Below are positions 1 to 6,928 of a stretch of 6,928 bases of DNA, piece by piece (position 1 is the first letter of the stretch; every line of letters starts with the position of its first letter). Made by a program: the position numbers and the translations under genes. The notes beneath the pieces are model-generated. The model did no database searches. It worked only from the letters and a program-made list of their open reading frames with translations, and was not told the DNA's origin. The DNA comes from Actinomycetota bacterium (GTDB taxonomy: Bacteria > Actinomycetota > Actinomycetes > Actinomycetales > Microbacteriaceae): positions 1 through 6,928 of the forward strand of contig RFNI01000230.1 of NCBI GenBank assembly GCA_009927245.1, given 5' to 3'.

Positions 1-138
1 GCGGTTAGAAATGTTCAAGACGTAAGGGACTACGCAGTTGCTGGGGCGGACTGTGTCCTTATCGGTGAAGCACTAGTTACAGGCGACCCAGCTAAATTAC
101 TGGGGGAAATAGCCCTGGTTCCAAAGATTAGACTTTAG
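1..138 (+). CDS. trpC: Indole-3-glycerol phosphate synthase, C-terminal end (partial at left edge)
   Basis: The last 45 codons and the TAG stop of a gene that begins before the window. The visible peptide contains AGADCVLIGEALVTGDPAK, which matches the end of the TrpC TIM barrel. There the G-A-D-x-V-L-I-G-E-x-L-V segment forms the last strand and the phosphate-binding turn. TrpC is a cytoplasmic enzyme that closes the ring of carboxyphenylamino-deoxyribulose phosphate to give indole-3-glycerol phosphate, the substrate of TrpA. The stop lies 3 bases before the trpB start, so this gene and trpB are surely co-transcribed. The catalytic residues of TrpC lie upstream and cannot be checked. The identification rests on this short C-terminal motif plus its position directly before trpB and trpA, which is the usual actinobacterial order. 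Confidence 0.93.
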   Translation, partial: AVRNVQDVRDYAVAGADCVLIGEALVTGDPAKLLGEIALVPKIRL

Positions 139-141
139 AGC

Positions 142-1350
142 ATGAACAACCCAACGAATCTCAGAGCCCAGGATGGACCATACTTTGGTGAGTATGGTGG
201 CAGGTTCGTGCCCGAATCCTTGATTGCTGCTCTCGATGAATTAGACGCAACCTACCAGCAAGCAAAAGCAGATCCACTTTTTGCTGCAGAGCTAGCTGAA
301 CTCAACCACAGCTACGTTGGCAGACCATCAATCATTACTGAGGTTCCTAAGTTTGCAGCTTTAGCCGGAGATATCAGAGTCTTCCTAAAGCGTGAAGATC
401 TAAATCACACTGGCTCTCACAAGATCAATAACGTAATTGGTCAAGCACTGCTTGCTAAGCGAATGGGTAAGAAGAGAATCATTGCGGAAACCGGTGCTGG
501 CCAGCACGGTGTTGCATCAGCAACAGCAGCAGCACTCTTCGGGCTCGATTGCGTCGTATACATGGGTGAAGTTGACACTCAGCGTCAAGCTTTGAACGTT
601 GCTCGTATGCGACTGCTCGGTGCAGAAGTTATTCCTGTTACAACAGGTTCAAGAACTTTGAAGGATGCAATCAACGAGGCTCTCCGTGATTGGGTTACCA
701 ACGTTGATCACACTCACTATCTGCTTGGTACTGTTGCAGGCCCTCACCCTTTCCCAACTATCGTTAGAGACTTCCACTCAATCATTGGCATTGAATCAAG
801 AGCGCAGATGCTAAACGACTACGGATTCCTTCCAGATGTCTTAGCAGCATGTGTTGGTGGTGGTTCAAATGCGATCGGACTATTCCACGCGTTCCTGGAT
901 GACCCAAGTGTGAGGCTGTGGGGATTCGAGGCAGCAGGAGAGGGAATTAACACTCCTAGACACGCTGCAACTTTGTCGATGGGTAAAGTCGGTGTTCTGC
1001 ACGGAGCAAAGAGTTACATGCTTCAGGATGAAGATGGTCAAACAGTTGAGTCACATTCAATCTCAGCAGGTCTTGACTACCCAGGTGTGGGGCCAGAGCA
1101 CGCATGGTTGAAAGATATTAACCGAGCAGAGTATTTCGGAATCACCGATGACCAGGCTATGCAGGCTTTGAAAGCGCTAAGCCAGACCGAAGGCATCATT
1201 CCAGCAATCGAAACAGCACACGCATTAGCTGGAGTTATCGAGCATGGCAAGACTCTTCCAGCTGGTTCAACAATCTTGTTGAACCTCAGCGGTCGTGGCG
1301 ATAAAGACATGGAAACTGTTGGCAAGTACTTTGGATTCCTAGGAGCTTAG
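142..1350 (+). CDS. trpB: Tryptophan synthase beta chain
   Basis: A PLP enzyme that condenses indole with L-serine to give L-tryptophan. It works in the cytoplasm as an alpha2-beta2 complex with TrpA and receives indole through an internal tunnel. The 402-residue length is normal. The N-terminal PYFGEYGGRFVPE (13-25) is the usual TrpB opening. HTGSHKINN (89-97) carries the PLP Schiff-base lysine, Lys94 (Lys87 in Salmonella). AETGAGQHG (115-123) carries Glu116, the counterpart of catalytic Glu109. GGGSNAIG (239-246) is the PLP phosphate-binding loop. Asp312 matches the Salmonella Asp305 hinge residue, and NLSGRGDKD (381-389) holds the serine that contacts the PLP ring nitrogen. It is the standard TrpB1 form that pairs with TrpA, as expected next to trpA. 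The ATG lies 3 bases after the trpC stop with no good Shine-Dalgarno in the usual window, so translation probably depends on ribosomes finishing trpC. The start is well placed relative to family N-termini. Confidence 0.99.
   Translation: MNNPTNLRAQDGPYFGEYGGRFVPESLIAALDELDATYQQAKADPLFAAELAELNHSYVGRPSIITEVPKFAALAGDIRVFLKREDLNHTGSHKINNVIGQALLAKRMGKKRIIAETGAGQHGVASATAAALFGLDCVVYMGEVDTQRQALNVARMRLLGAEVIPVTTGSRTLKDAINEALRDWVTNVDHTHYLLGTVAGPHPFPTIVRDFHSIIGIESRAQMLNDYGFLPDVLAACVGGGSNAIGLFHAFLDDPSVRLWGFEAAGEGINTPRHAATLSMGKVGVLHGAKSYMLQDEDGQTVESHSISAGLDYPGVGPEHAWLKDINRAEYFGITDDQAMQALKALSQTEGIIPAIETAHALAGVIEHGKTLPAGSTILLNLSGRGDKDMETVGKYFGFLGA
1341..1345 (+). promoter_or_regulatory. Ribosome binding site of trpA, inside the end of trpB
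   Basis: AGGAG lies 5 bases before the trpA ATG and within the last codons of trpB. It fixes the trpA start and allows both independent initiation and reinitiation after the trpB stop. This suits the matched amounts of TrpA and TrpB needed for the complex. Confidence 0.75.
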
Positions 1351-2130
1351 ATGAGCAAAACAGAAGATGTCCTAAGAGATTTAGACAGTAAGGATCAACC
1401 TGCTCTGGTTGGCTATTTTCCAGCTGGCTATCCAACTATTGATGAATCGGTAGCTGCCTGTGTTGCAATGTGTGAATCAGGTGTTGATGTTTTAGAGCTT
1501 GGTGTTCCATATTCTGATCCAGTAATGGATGGCCTGGTTATTCAAGAAGCAACTGAGGAAGCGCTAGCAAACGGCTTTAAGTTGAAAGACCTTTTCCCAA
1601 CCTTGAAGAGAATCACTGATTCCGTTGATACTCCAGTTCTAGTAATGAGTTACTGGAACCCAATTATGCAGTACGGAGTTGAGAGATTCGCTAGAGATTT
1701 GAAAGCTGCTGGGGGAGCAGGATTAATCACCCCAGACTTGATTCCAGACGAGGCAGCTGACTGGCTAAAGATTTCTGATGAGCTAGATCTTGACCGTGTG
1801 TTCCTAGCAACACCATCTTCATCCCAAGAGCGTCTTGCCAACAGTGCATCCCTGAGTAGAGGTTTCGTCTATGCAGTGTCTACCATGGGAATCACCGGAG
1901 CAAGAGAAGACCTAGACCGTAAGGCTAGAGATGTTGTGTCTGGTGTGAAAGCATCTGGAAGTGACACCCCTGTTTGTGTTGGTATCGGAATTTCGACTGC
2001 CGATCAGGTTGCTGAAGTTAATTCCTACGCTGACGGCGCTATCGTCGGATCACTTTTTATCAAGGCTTATAAAAACGGCGGAGTCGCAGAACTCACCGAA
2101 TCTGTTAGTTCACTAAAGTCAGGAAAGTAG
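1351..2130 (+). CDS. trpA: Tryptophan synthase alpha chain
   Basis: A TIM-barrel lyase that cleaves indole-3-glycerol phosphate to indole and glyceraldehyde-3-phosphate and passes indole to TrpB. The length of 259 residues is typical. The signature LELGVPYSDPVMDG (48-61) holds both catalytic acids, Glu49 and Asp60, at the same numbers as in the Salmonella enzyme. GGAGLITPDLIPDEA (121-135) and VSTMGITGARE (176-186) match the barrel strand and the loop-6 region, including the conserved loop threonine (Thr182). VGIGISTADQV (210-220) is the phosphate-binding turn. Two residues differ from the classic form: Leu62 where enteric enzymes have Pro, and Ile212 where Salmonella has the substrate-contacting Phe212. 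Both are hydrophobic, so activity is still expected. The ATG follows the trpB TAG with no gap and is preceded by AGGAG, so this start is secure. Confidence 0.99.
   Translation: MSKTEDVLRDLDSKDQPALVGYFPAGYPTIDESVAACVAMCESGVDVLELGVPYSDPVMDGLVIQEATEEALANGFKLKDLFPTLKRITDSVDTPVLVMSYWNPIMQYGVERFARDLKAAGGAGLITPDLIPDEAADWLKISDELDLDRVFLATPSSSQERLANSASLSRGFVYAVSTMGITGAREDLDRKARDVVSGVKASGSDTPVCVGIGISTADQVAEVNSYADGAIVGSLFIKAYKNGGVAELTESVSSLKSGK
2121..2127 (+). promoter_or_regulatory. Ribosome binding site of lgt, inside the end of trpA
   Basis: AGGAAAG lies 6 bases before the lgt ATG and overlaps the last codons of trpA. The spacing supports ATG 2134 as the lgt start and indicates translation coupled to trpA. 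Confidence 0.65.
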
Positions 2131-2133
2131 TTC

Positions 2134-3096
2134 ATGAACCTTCTAAGTTCGATTCCTTCACCAACAATCAGCTCATTCACTCTAGGAACAGTAACAGTGC
2201 ACTACTACGCACTTTTCATCCTTGCTGGAATTGTTGTTGCAACAGTTGTTACCGCTGGTCGTATGAAAGCTCGTGGCATGGAAGCAGGAGCTGCAATTGA
2301 CATTGCGATATGGGCTGTTCCATTTGGAATCATCGGTGGAAGACTTTTCCACGTATTCACCCACGCCAACGATTACTTTGGTCCAGACAAAGACTGGACC
2401 TCGATGTTCAAGCTTTGGGAAGGTGGGCTTGCTATCTACGGAGCTCTAATCTTTGGAGCCTTGGGTGCCTACATCGGTGCTCAAGTCGACATCAAGGCAG
2501 GTAAGAAGGTAATAATCCCTTCAGCTGGAATCAAGTTCCTTAGCTTTGCAGATGCCTTGGTTCCAGGGCTACTGGCTGCTCAGGCACTAGGGCGCTGGGG
2601 TAACTACTTCAACGTTGAACTCTTCGGTGAACCTACCGATCTACCTTGGGGACTAGAGGTTCCTTATGCTAATCAGGCTTACCCAATTGGCTTGCCTGAA
2701 GGCATCCTGTTCCACCCAACTTTCCTATACGAGTCTCTCTGGTCACTTCTGGGCATTGCAGTCCTGCTTCTTCTAGAGGCTAGATTCAACCTACGCTGGG
2801 GCCGTATGTTCGGTCTTTACCTGATTTGGTACTCAACTGGACGTTTCTTCATTGAGGGCATACGTCTAGACCCAAGCGAAGTTATTCTTGGGCTTAGAAC
2901 CAACCAATGGTCAGCAATCCTAGGCTTCCTAGTGGGTCTAGCTATTCTGGTGTACCAGAACTCTAAGCACTCAGGTGTTGAGACCACTGGTTACCTCCCT
3001 GGTCGTGGGCCTCGCAACGAAGTCAAGGACACCGAACAGACCACTTTGGACGAGTCTGAGGTAGAATTGGCAGAGTCTGAGAACCCACCTAAGTAG
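2134..3096 (+). CDS. lgt: Phosphatidylglycerol--prolipoprotein diacylglyceryl transferase
   Basis: An integral membrane enzyme for the first step of lipoprotein maturation. It moves diacylglycerol from phosphatidylglycerol to the lipobox cysteine of prolipoproteins. It has 320 residues and several hydrophobic segments (roughly 20-40, 56-73, 97-117, 203-218, 225-240, 258-275), fitting the multi-span Lgt fold. VHYYAL (22-27) matches the start of the first conserved segment, with Tyr25 at the site of E. coli Tyr26. GRWGNYFNVELFG (153-165) is the Lgt signature; Arg154 and Asn157 correspond to essential Arg143 and Asn146. HPTFLYES (194-201) and GRFFIEGIRLD (236-246) follow, with Arg237 corresponding to Arg239. 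In WEGGLAIYG (95-103) Tyr102 occupies the site of E. coli His103; from memory, actinobacterial Lgt proteins also lack His there. The tail from about residue 275 is hydrophilic and ends acidic, like other actinobacterial Lgt tails. The start lies 3 bases after trpA, so lgt appears to ride on the trp transcript. Confidence 0.97.
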   Translation: MNLLSSIPSPTISSFTLGTVTVHYYALFILAGIVVATVVTAGRMKARGMEAGAAIDIAIWAVPFGIIGGRLFHVFTHANDYFGPDKDWTSMFKLWEGGLAIYGALIFGALGAYIGAQVDIKAGKKVIIPSAGIKFLSFADALVPGLLAAQALGRWGNYFNVELFGEPTDLPWGLEVPYANQAYPIGLPEGILFHPTFLYESLWSLLGIAVLLLLEARFNLRWGRMFGLYLIWYSTGRFFIEGIRLDPSEVILGLRTNQWSAILGFLVGLAILVYQNSKHSGVETTGYLPGRGPRNEVKDTEQTTLDESEVELAESENPPK

Positions 3097-3103
3097 GTTC
3101 TCA
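3078..3103 (+). terminator. Inverted repeat at the end of lgt, possible terminator or 3'-end hairpin
   Basis: TGAGAACC (3078-3085) and GGTTCTCA (3096-3103) are perfect complements that would form an 8-bp stem with a 10-base loop. The stem spans the end of lgt, with the TAG stop inside the loop and its junction. It sits at the only sizeable gap in the window, where the trp-lgt transcript would be expected to end. The bases after it (AATATTCATC) are AT-rich but have no T run, so it is not a classic intrinsic terminator. It could be a weak terminator, an attenuating or RNA-protecting hairpin, or chance. Confidence 0.4.
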
Positions 3104-3161
3104 ATATTCATCTAGGGCCACTGTCGTCCCCGTTTATTTCTAATTTTGAATGGAGTTCGGC
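3104..3161 (+). promoter_or_regulatory. lgt-gltB spacer with a possible gltB promoter
   Basis: This is the leader before gltB. TCTAAT at 3139-3144 matches 5 of 6 bases of the sigma-70/SigA -10 hexamer TATAAT. I see no convincing -35 hexamer about 17 bases upstream. If used, transcription would start near 3150, giving a very short leader that still holds the ribosome binding site. The gap itself suggests gltB can be transcribed separately from trp-lgt, but the promoter call is weak. Confidence 0.25.
3152..3155 (+). promoter_or_regulatory. Ribosome binding site of gltB that decides its start
   Basis: GGAG lies 6 bases before ATG 3162. A second in-frame ATG at 3150 overlaps this site and has no purine-rich sequence before it (TTCTAATTTTGA). 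The binding site therefore favours 3162 over 3150; the difference is only four residues. Confidence 0.65.
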
Positions 3162-6100
3162 ATGTCCGGTCTGTCGCCTTTCGAGCGGTTCAACACCGCT
3201 CCTGACGCGTCGGGTCTTTATGACCCAAGCCGTGACAAAGACGCATGCGGTCTGGCAATGGTTGCCACACTCCGAGGAACTCCAGGCCACGACATCATCG
3301 ACACAGCTCTTGATGCGCTCAGAAACTTAGAACATCGCGGAGCTGTTGGTTCTGATGCTGGAACTGGTGACGGAGCTGGAATCATCACCCAGATCCCTGA
3401 CCGATTCCTCCGTTCAGTAGTTGACTTTGAACTTCCAGCTAGAGGTACCTACGGCGCTGGTCTAGTTTTCCTAGAACAGGATGCTGATTCAAGATCATTC
3501 CTTGCTTCCCTTGATTCGCTTGCTAAGGCTGAGAACCTAAACCTTCTAGGTTCAAGAGTTGTTCCAGTGAACCCTGAGGTACTAGGGGATCTCGCAAAGG
3601 CTTCGCTGCCACAGATTCTTCAGGTATTCCTAAGCGGAGAGTTCGAAGACTCGAAGGCATTAGAGCGTGCGTTGTTTAGAGTTCGTAAGCAGTCTGAGCG
3701 TCAACTTGGGGTTTACCACCCGTCACTTTCTTCACAGACTCTTGTCTATAAAGGAATGGTTACCACCCTTCAACTAGAGCCATTCTTTCCAGATCTTTCA
3801 GATGAGAGTTTTGAATCAACGCTTGCTCTTGTTCACTCACGTTTCTCAACAAACACTTTCCCTTCTTGGCCATTGGCACATCCGTTCAGGATGATTGCGC
3901 ACAACGGTGAAATCAACACAGTTAAGGGAAACCGAAACTGGATGCGCGCTAGAGAAGCGAGATTGGAGTCAGAACTTCTAGGTGAACTTGAATCACTAAA
4001 GCCGATTCTGACTTCAGGAGCTAGCGACTCTGCATCGTTTGATGAGGTTCTTGAGCTACTTGTTCTTTCAGGTAGATCACTGCCGCACGCAATGATGATG
4101 ATGATTCCAGAAGCTTGGGAAAAGCAATCAGATATAAACCCACAGCTGCGAGACTTCTATGAATATCACTCGATGTTGATGGAGCCGTGGGATGGTCCAG
4201 CAGCAGTTATCTTCACTGATGGTTCTCTAGTTGGAGCAACGCTAGACAGAAACGGACTTCGACCAGGTCGATACATTGTCACCGAAGACGGTCTAGTTAT
4301 CTTGGCATCTGAAATCGGTGTTGTTGATATAGACCCTTCAAGAATTGTTCGCAAGGGAAGACTGCAGCCAGGACGTATGTTCTTGGCAGATACTGTCACG
4401 GGTCGCTTGATTGATGACGAAGAGATCAAGGCAGAGATTGCTGCTGCTGAGCCTTGGGGGCAATGGTTAGCAGATAACCGCATCAACCTAAAAGACCTTC
4501 CTGACCGTGAGCACGTTGCATACACAAAGAACTCAGTGAGTAGAAGGCAGCGCACCTTCGGTTATACCGAGGAAGAGCTCCGTATTTTGTTAGCACCGAT
4601 GGCTAAGGGTGGAGCTGAACCTCTAGGTGCTATGGGTTCTGACACGCCAATCGCTGCGCTGAGCGACAGACCGCGTTTGCTGTTCGATTACTTTGTTCAG
4701 CAGTTTGCTCAGGTAACAAACCCACCGCTTGACTCTATTCGCGAAGAGATTGTCACATCTCTAAGCGTTGGTATTGGTCCAGAGCAGAACCTCTTGACAG
4801 CAACTCCTGAGCACGCTCGCATGGTTATTCTTGATTTCCCTGTTATCTCAAACGATGAAATCGCAAAGATCAAATACAGCGAAGATTCTGGTATCGGTAA
4901 GTCTCACATTGTTAAGGGTGTTTACCGTGTCGACGATGGGGAAGAAGCACTTGCTGAACGCCTTCAAGAGATTTGTGCTGAACTAGATGAAGCTGTTGCA
5001 GCTGGAGCTAGATACGTTGTTGTATCTGATAGAGACAGTAACCGTGAACTAGCTCCAATCCCAAGCCTTCTTCTAACCTCTGCAGTTCACCACCACTTGA
5101 TTAGAGCTGGAAACAGAACTCGTGTTGGACTAGTTGTTGAAGCTGGAGATGTACGTGAAGTTCATCATGTTGCAGCACTGATTGGTTACGGCGCTGCCGC
5201 AATCAACCCATACCTTGCGATGGAAACAGTTGAACTTATGGTTCGTAACGGCGCTATTCAAGGTGTAACTGTCGAGAAGGCAACTAAGAACCTAATTAAG
5301 GCTCTCGGTAAGGGTGTCTTAAAGATCATGTCGAAGATGGGTATCTCAACTGTTTCTTCATACTCAGGTGCACAATGTTTCGAGGCGATTGGTTTATCCC
5401 AAGAATTCGTGGACGCATACTTCACGGGTACAACCAGTCAGCTAGGCGGTATTGGTCTTTCAGTTATTGCTGAAGAAGTTCAGCGCAGACACTCAAGTGC
5501 ATACCCGGTTGAACGTGCAACAAGACCTCACGAAGAACTAGAAGTCGGTGGCGAATACCAGTGGCGTAGAGAAGGTCCTCCGCACCTTTTCAACCCTGAA
5601 ACAATCTTCAAACTTCAGCACTCAACTAAGACCAAGAGTTTCGAGATCTTCCGCGAATACACAAAACTCATTGATTACCAAGCTGAGCGTCTAATGACTC
5701 TTCGCGGACTTTTCAGCCTTCGCGAAGGTGTGAGACCAGCAGTTGCCCTCAACGAAGTTGAGCCAGCAACAGAGATTGTGAAGAGATTCTCAACCGGTGC
5801 AATGTCGTACGGATCTATTTCTCCTGAGGCTCACGAAGTTCTAGCTATCGCGATGAACCAGATCGGCGCAAAGTCAAACACCGGTGAAGGTGGCGAGAAC
5901 ATTGAGCGCTTACTTGACCCAGCCCGAAGAAGCGCTATCAAGCAGGTTGCATCTGGCCGCTTTGGTGTTACCAGCATGTATTTGACTCACGCTGATGACA
6001 TCCAGATCAAGATGGCTCAGGGCGCAAAGCCTGGTGAAGGCGGTCAGCTACCTCCTAACAAGGTTTACCCGTGGATTGCTGCAACTCGTCACTCAACTCC

Positions 6101-6928
6101 TGGTGTTGGTTTGATTTCACCACCACCTCACCACGACATCTATTCAATCGAAGACCTAAAGCAGCTGATCTTCGATCTGAAGCGAGCAAACCAGAAGGCA
6201 CGTGTGCACGTGAAGTTGGTAAGCCAGGTTGGCATTGGAACTGTCGCAGCCGGAGTTGCCAAGGCCAAAGCTGATGTGATTCTTGTTTCTGGTCACGATG
6301 GTGGAACTGGTGCATCACCTTTGAACTCTCTCAAACACGCTGGAACTCCTTGGGAACTAGGTCTTGCTGAAACTCAGCAGACACTGATGGTCAACGGTTT
6401 GCGTGATCGAGTGTCAGTTCAGGTTGACGGTCAGATGAAGACTGGACGAGACGTAGTAATCGCCGCTCTACTAGGTGCAGAGGAATTTGGTTTTGCAACA
6501 GCACCACTTGTTGTTTCAGGCTGTGTCATGATGCGTGTTTGCCATTTGGACACCTGCCCAGTTGGTGTTGCTACTCAGAACCCGGTACTTCGTGAACGTT
6601 TCACTGGTCAAGCTCAGCACGTCATCAACTTCTTCATGTTCTTAGCCGAAGAGGTTCGCGAGTATCTTGCTGCTCTTGGTTTCAGATCTCTAGATGAGGC
6701 AATCGGCCACAGTGAATTACTTGATGCAAACCGTGCCATTGACCACTGGAAAGCTGATGGCCTAGATCTCACTCCAATCCTTTCTGCTCCTGCGCCTAGC
6801 TCTGGTCCTCTGCGTAGATTCACTCTGCAGGATCACGAACTAGAGAAACACTTCGACCACAAGTTGATTGAGTTGAGTACAAAGGCTCTCGAAGACGCTC
6901 AGTCTGTGGTTATTGAGCTACCGATCAG
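3162..6928 (+). CDS. gltB: Glutamate synthase large subunit (GOGAT alpha), partial at right edge
   Basis: It makes two glutamates from glutamine and 2-oxoglutarate in the cytoplasm, normally with electrons from NADPH through GltD; with glutamine synthetase it assimilates ammonia. The frame is open for 1255 codons to the window edge; family members are about 1500 long, so the C-terminal beta-helix region is mostly missing. Residues 1-28 look like a cleaved propeptide, leaving Cys29 in DACGLAMVA as the N-terminal nucleophile of the glutaminase domain (about 29-440). HSRFSTNTFPSWP (225-237) and HNGEINTVKGNRNW (247-260) carry its glutamine-binding and oxyanion residues. KGGAEPLGAMGSD (482-494) opens the central domain. 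The FMN synthase barrel (about 850-1210) shows SYGSISPEA, TGEGGEN (907-913), KPGEGGQLPP (956-965) and SGHDGGTGAS. Cys1121, Cys1127 and Cys1132, spaced C-x5-C-x4-C, match the 3Fe-4S ligands. gltD is expected downstream but lies outside the window. Whether the donor is NADPH or ferredoxin cannot be settled here. Confidence 0.98.
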   Translation, partial: MSGLSPFERFNTAPDASGLYDPSRDKDACGLAMVATLRGTPGHDIIDTALDALRNLEHRGAVGSDAGTGDGAGIITQIPDRFLRSVVDFELPARGTYGAGLVFLEQDADSRSFLASLDSLAKAENLNLLGSRVVPVNPEVLGDLAKASLPQILQVFLSGEFEDSKALERALFRVRKQSERQLGVYHPSLSSQTLVYKGMVTTLQLEPFFPDLSDESFESTLALVHSRFSTNTFPSWPLAHPFRMIAHNGEINTVKGNRNWMRAREARLESELLGELESLKPILTSGASDSASFDEVLELLVLSGRSLPHAMMMMIPEAWEKQSDINPQLRDFYEYHSMLMEPWDGPAAVIFTDGSLVGATLDRNGLRPGRYIVTEDGLVILASEIGVVDIDPSRIVRKGRLQPGRMFLADTVTGRLIDDEEIKAEIAAAEPWGQWLADNRINLKDLPDREHVAYTKNSVSRRQRTFGYTEEELRILLAPMAKGGAEPLGAMGSDTPIAALSDRPRLLFDYFVQQFAQVTNPPLDSIREEIVTSLSVGIGPEQNLLTATPEHARMVILDFPVISNDEIAKIKYSEDSGIGKSHIVKGVYRVDDGEEALAERLQEICAELDEAVAAGARYVVVSDRDSNRELAPIPSLLLTSAVHHHLIRAGNRTRVGLVVEAGDVREVHHVAALIGYGAAAINPYLAMETVELMVRNGAIQGVTVEKATKNLIKALGKGVLKIMSKMGISTVSSYSGAQCFEAIGLSQEFVDAYFTGTTSQLGGIGLSVIAEEVQRRHSSAYPVERATRPHEELEVGGEYQWRREGPPHLFNPETIFKLQHSTKTKSFEIFREYTKLIDYQAERLMTLRGLFSLREGVRPAVALNEVEPATEIVKRFSTGAMSYGSISPEAHEVLAIAMNQIGAKSNTGEGGENIERLLDPARRSAIKQVASGRFGVTSMYLTHADDIQIKMAQGAKPGEGGQLPPNKVYPWIAATRHSTPGVGLISPPPHHDIYSIEDLKQLIFDLKRANQKARVHVKLVSQVGIGTVAAGVAKAKADVILVSGHDGGTGASPLNSLKHAGTPWELGLAETQQTLMVNGLRDRVSVQVDGQMKTGRDVVIAALLGAEEFGFATAPLVVSGCVMMRVCHLDTCPVGVATQNPVLRERFTGQAQHVINFFMFLAEEVREYLAALGFRSLDEAIGHSELLDANRAIDHWKADGLDLTPILSAPAPSSGPLRRFTLQDHELEKHFDHKLIELSTKALEDAQSVVIELPI

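Noticed and set aside
1077..1325. An 82-codon open frame on the minus strand inside trpB
   Set aside because: It is antisense to the strongly conserved C-terminal part of TrpB and has no recognisable domain, so it is a shadow frame.
2230..2250. GTTGTTGCAACAGTTGTTACC, a repeat-like palindromic stretch in lgt
   Set aside because: It encodes a Val/Ala/Thr-rich part of the first membrane segment; the repetition follows from hydrophobic codon composition.
4090..4107. Run of four ATG codons in gltB (Met-Met-Met-Met)
   Set aside because: It encodes the HAMMMMIPEAW segment. Met-rich versions of this segment are usual in GltB proteins, so it is not a repeat expansion or an internal start cluster.
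4166..4555. A 129-codon open frame on the minus strand inside gltB
   Set aside because: It lies fully antisense to the conserved glutaminase region of GltB. Its protein is rich in Ser, Arg and Pro with no recognisable motif, and I see no separate coding signal for it. It looks like a by-product of gltB codon use.
5717..5728. 12-bp perfect palindrome CCTTCGCGAAGG within gltB
   Set aside because: It encodes the ordinary SLREG segment, appears once as far as I can see, and has no neighbouring sites that would suggest an operator. A single 12-base palindrome in nearly 7 kb is not strong evidence.
6199..6214. Two close CACGTG hexamers in gltB
   Set aside because: They arise from adjacent codons for Ala-Arg-Val-His-Val in a conserved barrel strand. 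They lie deep in a coding region with no sign of regulatory use.
6055..6318. Opposed short open frames on both strands (6071-6274 plus, 6055-6318 minus) inside gltB
   Set aside because: Both overlap the conserved FMN-barrel motifs of GltB in other frames and give low-complexity peptides with no family resemblance.

Overview
The window looks like ordinary housekeeping chromosome from an actinobacterium. Its protein motifs resemble those of Microbacteriaceae and related lineages. The coding sequence uses AGA (Arg), CTA (Leu) and many A- or T-ending codons far more than soil actinomycetes do. This suggests a low-to-moderate GC, compact genome such as a planktonic, Luna-type (Rhodoluna/Aquiluna-like) lineage. 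The lineage call rests on protein resemblance, codon use and gene order only, and is an inference.

Layout, all on the + strand: the 3' end of trpC (1-138), trpB (142-1350), trpA (1351-2130), lgt (2134-3096), a 65-bp intergenic gap, then gltB from 3162 running off the right edge with about 1255 of an expected ~1500 codons present. The first four genes are separated by 3, 0 and 3 bases, so they almost certainly share one mRNA and are translationally coupled. The only real gap lies between lgt and gltB. It starts with an inverted repeat wrapped around the lgt stop codon and ends with a clear ribosome binding site for gltB.

Function: TrpC, TrpB and TrpA carry out the last steps of tryptophan synthesis (indole-glycerol phosphate, then indole, then tryptophan). 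Lgt attaches diacylglycerol to prolipoproteins at the membrane. GltB is the large subunit of glutamate synthase, which takes nitrogen from glutamine to make glutamate. Catalytic residues can be recognised in trpB, trpA, lgt and gltB, and every frame is open, so nothing looks decayed.

I saw no RNA genes, mobile elements, CRISPR arrays, defence genes or phage genes, and no gene-free stretch over 300 bases. I found no evidence of a previously undescribed system. The findings are modest: gene coupling, a possible 3'-end hairpin, and a few residue changes at conserved sites.
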